Below, one piece after another: positions 1 through 5,689 of a stretch of DNA of 5,689 bases. How positions within the stretch are numbered: the first letter of the stretch is position 1; every line of letters starts with the position of its first letter. The position numbers were made by a program, and so were the translations under genes. The DNA comes from Chloroflexota bacterium (lineage in GTDB: Bacteria > Chloroflexota > Anaerolineae > UBA3071): NCBI GenBank assembly GCA_014383605.1, contig JACNHM010000371.1, positions 1-5,689 on the forward strand. Direction: 5' to 3'. The notes beneath the pieces were generated by a model that had not been told where the DNA came from, did no database searches, and was given only the letters and a program-made list of their open reading frames with translations.

Positions 1-1348
1 AGGCCGCATCGGAGCCGTAGGTCTCGATCAGGTGGCGGGACACTTGCTCATCCTGACCTGACACAGGCGCCTGGCCGAGTTGCGCACCGCTCAGCGGCTC
101 TTTGGTGTGGCAATCGCACTGTTGATGCACGCCGAATTCCTTAGCCAGCCGCTTTTCGGCGCGGTCGGTCAGTTGCTTGCCCATCAGCCGGTGGGTGGTC
201 AGCTTGCCGCCGGCGACGGTGATCAGCCCCGAGGGGCTCTCCACGATCTGGTGCTCGCGCGAGAGAGCGTAGCTCCCGCCCTCGGCGAAGAGCAGCGGAC
301 GCAGTCCGGCGAAGGTGCTGATGACGTCATCTGGCCTCATCTGGGCGCCGGGGAAGGTATGCTGCACCGCCTCCAGCAGGTATTCGACGTCCTCGCGCGT
401 GGCGGCAGGGGCATCGAGCGGGCCATCGTAGTCGGTATCAGTGGTGCCGATGAGGGCAAAGTCGCCCCAGGGAATGAGAAAGACGTGGCGCCCGTCGCGC
501 GGCACGTCGAAGGCCACGGCGTGCTGGCTGGCGAGTTTGGCGCGGTGGATGACCAGATGGATGCCTTTGGTAGGGCGGGTCATCCCGCCCTTGAAGTGCT
601 CATCTAACTCACTCACCTCATCAACCCACACGCCGGTGGCATTGATGATCACCCGGGCGCGCACCTCGATCTCGTGACCGGTTCTGTCGTCTATCACCTG
701 AGCGCCGACGACGCGCCCACCGGCCTTGAGCAAGCCAACGCACCGGGTGTAGTTGGCCAGCAGTGCGCCGTGGCCGTGGGCTGACTTGGCCGTGATCAGG
801 GTGAGGCGGGCGTCGTCAACGCGGGCGTCGTAGAAGCGGGCCGCGCCCAGCAGCCCACGGCCGGCCACCAACGGCTCGCGCCGCTTCACCTCGTCTGGCT
901 GCAGCCAACGGTGGTTCTGCACGTTGCGGAAAAACCCCATGGCATCGTAAACGGTGAGGCCCAGGCGCATCTTCCACGGGGCCGGCTTCTGCCCTCGGTA
1001 GAGCGGGTAGAGGAAGGGCAGCGGGCGTACGAGGCGCGGAGCGATCTTGCGCATGGTACGCCGTTCGTTGCAGCTTTGGAAGACCAGCCCGAACTGCATG
1101 TACTCCAGGTAGCGGATGCCGCCGTGGATCAGGCGCGAGGAGCGGCTGCTGGTGCCGCTGCCGAAGTCATCTTTCTCGACCAGCGCGGTGCGGAAGCCAC
1201 GCATGGCCGCGTCGCGCGCCACCGCCACGCCGGTGATGCCCCCGCCGATGATCAGCAGGTCGAGGGTCTCCTGGGCCAGCCGGTCCAGGTTCTCGGCCCG
1301 GCTGGCCCAGGAGAAGGGGCGGGAATTTGCGACGATGTAATCAGACAA
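1..1348 (-). CDS. glpD: FAD-dependent glycerol-3-phosphate dehydrogenase, GlpD/GlpA type (3' end missing)
   Basis: The predicted enzyme oxidises sn-glycerol-3-phosphate to dihydroxyacetone phosphate, using FAD and passing electrons to the quinone pool, normally at the inner face of the membrane. The 449 visible residues carry the family's motifs in order. These are the dinucleotide-binding GGGITG (35-40) ending in ARDAAMRG, the hallmark DFGSGTSSRSSRLIHGGIRY (61-80), INATGVWVD (235-243), RPTKGIHLVI (258-267), LIGTTDTDY (299-307), FAGLRPL (346-352) and ITVAGGKLTTHRLM (376-389). The last residues, HLIETYGSDA, look like the start of the C-terminal DAO_C helical domain, so perhaps 80-130 residues lie beyond the left edge. 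The start is TTG at 1348-1346, behind a perfect AGGAGGT. The first ATG in frame is codon 49, past the FAD-binding glycines, so an ATG start is excluded. The gene follows the AGPS-like gene by 35 bp and is probably cotranscribed. Family assignment is very secure. Whether the role is aerobic (GlpD) or as the A subunit of a GlpABC complex cannot be told here. Confidence 0.95.
   Translation of the reverse strand, partial: MSDYIVANSRPFSWASRAENLDRLAQETLDLLIIGGGITGVAVARDAAMRGFRTALVEKDDFGSGTSSRSSRLIHGGIRYLEYMQFGLVFQSCNERRTMRKIAPRLVRPLPFLYPLYRGQKPAPWKMRLGLTVYDAMGFFRNVQNHRWLQPDEVKRREPLVAGRGLLGAARFYDARVDDARLTLITAKSAHGHGALLANYTRCVGLLKAGGRVVGAQVIDDRTGHEIEVRARVIINATGVWVDEVSELDEHFKGGMTRPTKGIHLVIHRAKLASQHAVAFDVPRDGRHVFLIPWGDFALIGTTDTDYDGPLDAPAATREDVEYLLEAVQHTFPGAQMRPDDVISTFAGLRPLLFAEGGSYALSREHQIVESPSGLITVAGGKLTTHRLMGKQLTDRAEKRLAKEFGVHQQCDCHTKEPLSGAQLGQAPVSGQDEQVSRHLIETYGSDAA
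572..591. repeat. Perfect palindrome (8-bp arms, 4-nt loop) inside the glpD-like gene
   Basis: AGGGCGGG (572-579) and CCCGCCCT (584-591) are exact reverse complements around a TCAT loop. On the coding strand this encodes roughly KGGMTRPT, immediately before and into the conserved RPTKG segment of GlpD. The reading frame is intact. It may be a chance result of GC-rich codons or an in-frame palindromic element. The symmetry is seen directly; any function is unknown. Confidence 0.6.
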
Positions 1349-1355
1349 GAATCTG

Positions 1356-1362
1356 ACCTCCT
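1356..1362 (-). promoter_or_regulatory. Ribosome binding site that fixes the TTG start of the glpD-like gene
   Basis: Read on the minus strand, AGGAGGT is fully complementary to the anti-Shine-Dalgarno core and stands 7 nt before TTG (1348-1346). No ATG or GTG start exists in this frame upstream of the FAD-binding motif, so this site decides the start. A strong site of its own suggests the gene is translated independently of the preceding gene, which stops 35 bp upstream. Confidence 0.85.
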
Positions 1363-1369
1363 GAACTCG

Positions 1370-1397
1370 TGAAACGTGAAACGTCAAACGTCAGGCG
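1370..1397. repeat. Four tandem 7-bp repeats (TGAAACG type) across a gene junction
   Basis: On the plus strand the units are TGAAACG (1370-1376), TGAAACG (1377-1383), TCAAACG (1384-1390) and TCAGGCG (1391-1397). Looser relatives flank both sides: an 8-bp TGAACTCG at 1362-1369 and TCAATAG at 1398-1404. The array spans the intergenic gap and the last codons of the AGPS-like gene. On the minus strand the third unit reads CGTTTGA and contains that gene's TGA stop. The array looks like a short slippage-prone microsatellite rather than a CRISPR or a protein-binding array. Confidence 0.75.
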
Positions 1398-3063
1398 TCA
1401 ATAGCACGCCCGGGTTCATAATCCCGACCGGATCGAAGGTCTGCTTGAGAGCGCGCAGGGCCTGCATCGCCACCGGGCCGATTTCTTCCTCCAGCCAGGG
1501 CGCGTGATCTCGCCCCACGCCGTGGTGATGGGTCAGCGTGCCGCCGGCTACCAGTATCGCCTCCGTGGTCTCGCGCTTGATGGTGCGCCACTGCTCCTGG
1601 TTCTCCAGCGGGTCGGACGAGGTCTGGCGTCCCAGGAAAGTAGAGTAGAGGGACGCGCCGTATGGGTAGGCGTGGGAGACGTGGGTCAGCACCGCGCCTG
1701 GGCCGCCGTCGGTGGCAGCGATGGCGTTTTTCAGCGCCGCGGTCATAGCTTCGTAGACCGACGTCAGATTCGACCAGGTGGCGGCGGTCTCTAGCGTGTC
1801 TACCAGCACACCGTTGTCCAGCAGGTCGTCGCGCAGGTAGGGTTGGGCGAAGCGGTCGCGCTGCCACGAGCGGCCCAGGCTGCGGCCCAGGTGCAGCCCC
1901 CGATGGTCCCGGTAGATCTCCAGCGCCAGATTCAAGCGGTACTCTACGTCGTCGGGGCGGCCGTCGAAACCCAGGATCATCAGGCAACTGTCGTCGAGGC
2001 CGTAGCCGCGAAGTCCCAGGTATCCCTCCAGCGCCTTGTCGAACAGCTTGCGTAGCCCGTGGTGCTCGTGGGACATCAGCGCGTAGGCCTCGGTCTCCGG
2101 CGGGTCGGAGAGGCGGATGATGGCGGGATGCAGGCCGCTCTGCATCAGGTCGCGGAAGGCGGCCAGCCCGTCGCCGAGGGTGCGGAAGAGCAACCCCCGG
2201 TAGTCCTGCACTTCTGGCAGGGGGTGGAGGCGCATGGTGGCCTCGGTCAGCACGCCGTAGGCGCCCTCGGAGCCGATCATTTGCCAGAGAACGCTGGGGC
2301 CGGCGGCGGTGGCTGGGGTGTCGCGGGTCTCCACGACCCCAACCGGAGTGACGACCCGCACGGCCTGGGTCATGTCCTCGATCTTGCCATAGCCGATGGA
2401 GTTCTGCCCGGCGGCGCGGGTGACGATCCATCCCCCCAGGGTGGAGAACTCGAAGGACTGGGGAAAGTGGCCCAGGGTGAAACCCTGCGCGTTCAGTTGG
2501 GCCTCCATTTCTGGACCCGTCGCGCCGGCCTGGATGCGTGCCGTGCGCGAGACCAGGTCCACCGAAAGCACGCCATCCAGCCGGGCCAGGTCGATGGTGA
2601 GGCAGAGTCGGTCGCCCGGTTGGGGCTCAACCCCACCCAACACCGAGCTGCCGCCACCGAAGGGAATGACGGCGACGTCGCTATCGGCGGCCCAGGCCAG
2701 CAGCGCGGCCACTTGATTCTCATCAGCGGGGTAGACCACGGCGTCGGGCGGGTGGGGAACGTAGCCAGCGCGCACGCGGACCAGGTCGCGGTAGCTCTTG
2801 CCGTAAGCGTGCTCGATGCGGGCGCGTCGGTCGGTGAAGACCGCCTCGTTGCCCAGCAGCTTGCGCAGCGAGGTCAGCCGTCGGTCGTCGAGCCGGGTGG
2901 GTCGCAGATCAATGTCCTCCAGCGTGACCGGCGGGCGCGGCTCCCGATCCCTGGGTGCCTCGAGCATCCGCTCCAGCCCAGGCCAGAAGGCCGTGCGGCC
3001 TTTCAAATCAAAGGACTGATCCAGCGTACCCCATCCCCACCAGCGCAGATTTTTGATATCCAT
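1384..3063 (-). CDS. FAD-binding oxidase, alkyldihydroxyacetonephosphate synthase (AGPS)-like
   Basis: This 559-aa flavoprotein belongs to the VAO/PCMH fold. In its best-known relatives, AGPS (EC 2.5.1.26) swaps the acyl chain of acyl-DHAP for a fatty alcohol, the first step making an ether bond. The N-terminus has RWWGWGTLDQSF (7-18). The FAD-binding half carries FGGGSSVLGG (135-144), HFPQSFEFSTLGGWIVTRAA (199-218), YGKIEDM (225-231) and IGSEGAYGVLTEA (263-275). The cap half has IRLSDPPE (316-323), with an arginine at the place of the arginine mutated in human AGPS deficiency. It also has the tyrosine-bearing SHAYPYGASLYSTF (463-476), the triple-histidine THHHGVG (511-517) required in AGPS, and a terminal DPVGIMNPGVLL. 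The start is ATG at 3063, with AGGAGG 6 nt upstream. A longer reading from TTG at 3129 would start inside the -35 box. The gene is first of two, with the glpD-like gene 35 bp downstream. The AGPS-like family is secure, but true ether-lipid synthase activity is inferred; bacterial homologues may instead be glycolate- or lactate-type oxidases. Confidence 0.88.
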   Translation of the reverse strand: MDIKNLRWWGWGTLDQSFDLKGRTAFWPGLERMLEAPRDREPRPPVTLEDIDLRPTRLDDRRLTSLRKLLGNEAVFTDRRARIEHAYGKSYRDLVRVRAGYVPHPPDAVVYPADENQVAALLAWAADSDVAVIPFGGGSSVLGGVEPQPGDRLCLTIDLARLDGVLSVDLVSRTARIQAGATGPEMEAQLNAQGFTLGHFPQSFEFSTLGGWIVTRAAGQNSIGYGKIEDMTQAVRVVTPVGVVETRDTPATAAGPSVLWQMIGSEGAYGVLTEATMRLHPLPEVQDYRGLLFRTLGDGLAAFRDLMQSGLHPAIIRLSDPPETEAYALMSHEHHGLRKLFDKALEGYLGLRGYGLDDSCLMILGFDGRPDDVEYRLNLALEIYRDHRGLHLGRSLGRSWQRDRFAQPYLRDDLLDNGVLVDTLETAATWSNLTSVYEAMTAALKNAIAATDGGPGAVLTHVSHAYPYGASLYSTFLGRQTSSDPLENQEQWRTIKRETTEAILVAGGTLTHHHGVGRDHAPWLEEEIGPVAMQALRALKQTFDPVGIMNPGVLLTPDV

Positions 3064-3069
3064 GTACTC

Positions 3070-3075
3070 CCTCCT
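3070..3075 (-). promoter_or_regulatory. Ribosome binding site of the AGPS-like gene
   Basis: AGGAGG on the minus strand lies 6 nt before ATG (3063-3061). It supports this start over the upstream TTG at 3129, which would add 22 residues of low-complexity, non-family sequence overlapping the promoter. Confidence 0.85.
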
Positions 3076-3101
3076 GTGATGAGCTTCTCCTCGACCCGAA
3101 T

Positions 3102-3129
3102 AGTATAGCAGATTTCGGCCTTTTGGCAA
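3102..3129 (-). promoter_or_regulatory. Sigma70-type promoter of the AGPS-like/glpD operon
   Basis: On the minus strand TTGCCA (3129-3124) matches TTGACA at five of six bases, and TATACT (3107-3102) matches TATAAT at five of six, with a 16-bp spacer. The -10 is preceded by TG one base away (TGCTATACT), giving an extended -10. Transcription would start near 3095, leaving a leader of about 30 nt with the Shine-Dalgarno site. The promoter begins 3 bp after the upstream terminator stem. No clear operator repeat is seen around it. Confidence 0.75.
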
Positions 3130-3132
3130 GGG

Positions 3133-3169
3133 AAAGAGCCACTTGCACGGATAGCGCAGGTGGCTCTTT
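3133..3169 (-). terminator. Stem-loop terminator after the STAND gene
   Basis: AAAGAGCCAC (3133-3142) and GTGGCTCTTT (3160-3169) form a perfect 10-bp stem. Past one mismatch it extends by three more pairs (3144-3146 with 3156-3158) around a 9-nt loop. On the minus strand the hairpin begins 19 bp after the TAG stop (3191-3189) and its base runs into UUUCCCUU, a short and interrupted U tract. The symmetric A and T ends would also allow some termination on the plus strand. It separates the STAND gene from the downstream operon. Confidence 0.78.
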
Positions 3170-3188
3170 GCGGCAGCTTTCCTCTGTC

Positions 3189-5689
3189 CTAATCTAGCGC
3201 CGCCAACACCTCCGCCGCGTCCACCTGTCCCCAGTGATAGCCCATGTCCGCGCTCATTTGTTGGGCGCGCTCCGCCTCCTGGCGCGCCCGGGTGGGATTG
3301 CCCGCCGCCAAGTGCGCCCAGGCCAGCGCCACGCGGATGTCTGCCTCGTAGATGCGGTAGCCGCCGTCCACGGCGTAGCCCAGCGCCTCGTTCAGGTCGC
3401 TGAATGCCGCCGGCGCATCCCGTAGATGCCGCGCGGCCCAGCGCCCCCGAGCTAGCAGCGCCTCAGTGAGGACAGCACGCTCGGTGATGCCCCGCGCGAT
3501 TCTGAGCGCTTGGTCGTAGTGATCGCGGGCGTTCTCGCGCTGGCCCGCATCGGCATCCAAGTCGCCAAGGATGCGGTGGCACTGGCTGATTTGCTCGGCC
3601 CAGCGATTGCGCTCACAAATCTCCAGGTTTGCCTCCGTGACGCGCCGGACGTAGTCCGCATCCCCGGTGCGCCGCAGGTGGTCGGCGTGCCCGACACCCA
3701 TCAGACTGTGCAGATAGCGCACATCCGGGTAGACTTCCTGCTGCAATGTCTCTGCTTGCTGGAAGGTTGCGTTTGCCTCCTCCAGGTCACCGCCCAAATA
3801 GGCAGCCCACGCCTGGTAAAACAGCGAATGTTGCTCGAAGAGTTGATACTTCGCGCGACGGGCCAGAGCCAGCGCTTCACGGGCGGCGTCCGCACTGGCG
3901 ACCAACGCGCCGAGAAGGGCGTGTAGGTCCGCCAGGTTCTGGTAGCTTTTGCTGGCGTTGCGCCAGTCTTCCACATCCAGGTCCATCGCAGTGCCGCGCT
4001 CGTAGAACGGCGGCGCTTCGCTCAAGCGCCCCAGGCTCATCAGGCGGTAGCCGACTGCGTTCAGGATCCAGCTCTTGTCCTTTGCATCGCTCACCTGCGG
4101 CTCTTGAGAGGTGTCGCCGCCGGGAAAGAATTCCAGCATCAGCGCCAGTGTAGTTTCATAAGCTCCTAGTTGATGGACAATCACAAAGCGGTCACCTTGG
4201 CTGATACGCTCATCGTAGATACGGTATGCCTCATCATACGCCCCGGCGCGGCAGGCGTGGTGCACCACCTCGATCAGGGGCGCCAGGTCTTCCAGGGTGG
4301 GGAATTGTGGCGTGTCTCCAGCTAGGTCCAGGTAGTAGTCCTTGATGCGCTCGTGCGCGTCCTGGGCCTGGGCGCGGTCACCTGCGGTCAGGAGCGCCAG
4401 GTAGTGGTTGCGGATCAGTGGGTGGGCCGTGTAGTGGCGGGCGTGGGGGTCGTGCCACAGGATTCGGTATGCCAGCAGCCGCTCAATCATCACCTCAAAG
4501 CCTGTGTCATCCAAGGCGACGACCGGCGCGTTGAGGGCGTCGGCGCCCATGTCGGCCTGGAACACCTTCTCAAAAGCCGCCTCTTCAACCGGCGTGCGGA
4601 AGGCGCTGAACAGGATCAGGAAGGCGCGCTCGGCATCGGTCAGGTGCTCGTCGTAGCGGCGCAGCACGCGGTGGACGCGCTGGTAGCGGGGCTCGTCCGC
4701 CGTCGGCGGGGGGATCTCGCCAATGTACGCCACGTCGCCCCCGTGCCGCTCGGCCAGGTATCCACCTAGTAGGCCCAGGGTCAGCGCGTGGCCGTCCCAG
4801 TCCGCCACCACCTTGTCCAGCGCGGCGTCATCGCCTGTCACACCCACCCTGCGCAGCAACGCGCGCCCGTCGGCGGGGCTGAGGCGCTCCACATCGCGGT
4901 GGGTGTAGGTGGTGTAGTCCATCAGATCCAGCACCGGGGCGCGGCTGGTGATCAGGCAGAAGGATTGGTGCTCCGGCGCGGCGAAGTAGCTCAGGAACTC
5001 ACGCAGGTCGGTGCTCTTGAGCAAGCCGTACTGGTCGCCCTCCTGGTGCTGCATCACCTCCAGCCCATCCAGGACGAAGAGGTAGCGTCCCGCGCCCAGC
5101 ATCGCGCCGATGACCTGCGCCCGCACGTTGGCCGATGGCACCCGGCGCGGATCAATGCGCCCGCCACTCATGTACTTCAGCGCTGCCTCGAAGAACTCGT
5201 CCACGCTGGGCCTGGTGTAGAAGCCCCACCAGAACACGCCGTCGGGCTGGGGCTGAGACTCGTCTGCCAGTAGGTCGTCCAGCCAGCGACGGGCCAGGCT
5301 GCTCTTGCCCTCGCCGCCAAAACCGATGAGGCCGGTCACACGGCGCTCTGGGTCGGCCCAGTCGCGGCTGGTGGCCGCCAGCAGGTCATCGCGTCCAACC
5401 CATTCCTCCAGCGAGGCCGGGGCGTCGTTCCACTCGATGCCCAGGTCGGGGGCCACCGCCGCTCGCGCTGCTGCGATGTCGGTTTTGGGTTGAGGCGCTG
5501 CGCCTTTTTCAAGAGGCGCGTCTCGCATCGGCAGGTTGAGTGGCTCCAGGCTCAGCACGCGCGCGTTGACCGCCCAGGCGGTGTCGCGGTCTTTGGTGGA
5601 AAGGTCGGGGAACCAGGTCTCAGAGACTATCCCCACGACCAGGTTGCGTTCAATGTCCAAGACACCCGCGCCGCTCATGCCCTGGTTAA
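3189..5689 (-). CDS. Trypsin-like protease / STAND NTPase / TPR multidomain protein (5' end missing)
   Basis: This is the C-terminal 832 residues of a larger protein, since the frame stays open through the right edge. Positions count the ATG at 5678 as residue 1. Residues -2 to 8 (QGMSGAGVLD) resemble the GxSG nucleophile loop of trypsin-like proteases. They are followed by the strand LVVGIVSE (13-20) and by TAWAVNARVL (33-42), like the last strand and helix of that fold. A linker leads to WNDAPASLEEWVGRDDL (83-99), the lead-in seen in NB-ARC-like proteins. The NTPase has Walker A GFGGEGKSS (119-127), Walker B YLFVLDGLE (199-207), a sensor-type LITSR (242-246), a lid motif DGHALTLGLLGGYL (295-308), and a winged helix ending in AHPLIRNHY (418-426). 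Residues about 469-813 form roughly eight TPR-like helix pairs. STAND proteins are ATP-dependent oligomerising switches; here TPRs would sense a ligand and the protease would be the output. No transmembrane segment is visible. The protease call rests on one edge of the domain. A defence role is inferred; signalling is possible. Confidence 0.85.
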   Translation of the reverse strand, partial: NQGMSGAGVLDIERNLVVGIVSETWFPDLSTKDRDTAWAVNARVLSLEPLNLPMRDAPLEKGAAPQPKTDIAAARAAVAPDLGIEWNDAPASLEEWVGRDDLLAATSRDWADPERRVTGLIGFGGEGKSSLARRWLDDLLADESQPQPDGVFWWGFYTRPSVDEFFEAALKYMSGGRIDPRRVPSANVRAQVIGAMLGAGRYLFVLDGLEVMQHQEGDQYGLLKSTDLREFLSYFAAPEHQSFCLITSRAPVLDLMDYTTYTHRDVERLSPADGRALLRRVGVTGDDAALDKVVADWDGHALTLGLLGGYLAERHGGDVAYIGEIPPPTADEPRYQRVHRVLRRYDEHLTDAERAFLILFSAFRTPVEEAAFEKVFQADMGADALNAPVVALDDTGFEVMIERLLAYRILWHDPHARHYTAHPLIRNHYLALLTAGDRAQAQDAHERIKDYYLDLAGDTPQFPTLEDLAPLIEVVHHACRAGAYDEAYRIYDERISQGDRFVIVHQLGAYETTLALMLEFFPGGDTSQEPQVSDAKDKSWILNAVGYRLMSLGRLSEAPPFYERGTAMDLDVEDWRNASKSYQNLADLHALLGALVASADAAREALALARRAKYQLFEQHSLFYQAWAAYLGGDLEEANATFQQAETLQQEVYPDVRYLHSLMGVGHADHLRRTGDADYVRRVTEANLEICERNRWAEQISQCHRILGDLDADAGQRENARDHYDQALRIARGITERAVLTEALLARGRWAARHLRDAPAAFSDLNEALGYAVDGGYRIYEADIRVALAWAHLAAGNPTRARQEAERAQQMSADMGYHWGQVDAAEVLAALD

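Noticed and set aside
80..607. A 175-codon open frame on the plus strand opposite the glpD-like gene
   Set aside because: It is antisense to conserved GlpD motifs, lacks a clear ribosome binding site, and its product has no recognisable features.
1362..1404. The short tandem repeats as a CRISPR or an iteron array
   Set aside because: The units are 7 bp, directly adjacent without spacers, degenerate at both ends, and no cas or replication gene is nearby.
1391..2431. A 346-codon minus-strand frame overlapping the AGPS-like gene
   Set aside because: It is an out-of-frame shadow: arginine/proline-rich low-complexity sequence with no domain, fully within the real gene.
2059..3108. A 349-codon open frame on the plus strand opposite the AGPS-like gene
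   Set aside because: It lies wholly antisense to a gene with clear family motifs, has no recognisable domain, and is of the kind expected opposite GC-rich codons.
3064..3129. A 22-residue N-terminal extension of the AGPS-like protein from TTG at 3129
   Set aside because: It would start within the -35 box, upstream of the likely transcription start. An ATG with a strong ribosome binding site lies at 3063, exactly where family similarity begins.
5676..5678. ATG taken as the true start of the STAND protein
   Set aside because: The frame remains open upstream, there is no good ribosome binding site, and a start here would fall inside the protease serine loop, one residue before the serine.
3189..5689. 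The STAND gene as an AVAST (Avs) defence protein
   Set aside because: The motifs fit an NB-ARC-like bacterial subgroup, and no separate effector genes are visible. The specific Avs label is not supported by this sequence alone.

Overview
The window is GC-rich bacterial DNA. All three genes lie on the minus strand and are read from right to left. Two are cut by the window edges. No RNA gene, CRISPR array, transposase or integrase is visible. The combination of an alkyl-DHAP-synthase-like flavoprotein next to a GlpD-type dehydrogenase, a multidomain STAND/TPR protein, and short GAAACGT-type repeats in a gene junction suggests Chloroflexota (Anaerolineae-like). That assignment is an inference from style; an actinobacterium or another GC-rich lineage is not excluded.

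Right part (3189-5689): the 3' part of a large multidomain gene. The visible protein begins in the nucleophile-serine segment of a trypsin-like protease domain. It continues through a STAND-type nucleotide-binding switch (Walker A, Walker B, sensor motif, helical lid, winged helix) and ends in about eight TPR-like helical hairpins. The protease histidine and aspartate must lie beyond the right edge. This effector-switch-sensor order is that of prokaryotic conflict (defence or programmed death) and signalling receptors, and the gene is the most interesting item here.

Intergenic 3064-3188: a stem-loop terminator 19 bp after the STAND gene stop is followed almost directly by a near-consensus sigma70-type promoter with an extended -10, then a strong Shine-Dalgarno site. 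The next two genes therefore appear to be a separate transcription unit.

Left part (1-3063): a two-gene operon. First comes a 559-aa FAD-dependent oxidase of the alkyldihydroxyacetonephosphate synthase (AGPS) type. After 35 bp comes an FAD-dependent glycerol-3-phosphate dehydrogenase (GlpD/GlpA type), which has a TTG start and a perfect AGGAGGT and runs off the left edge. GlpD makes DHAP from glycerol-3-phosphate, and the AGPS family acts on acylated DHAP, so the pair may link glycerol-phosphate oxidation to ether-lipid or related DHAP-derived lipid chemistry. A 7-bp tandem repeat overlaps the end of the AGPS-like gene and supplies its stop codon. A perfect 8-bp-arm palindrome lies inside the glpD-like gene.
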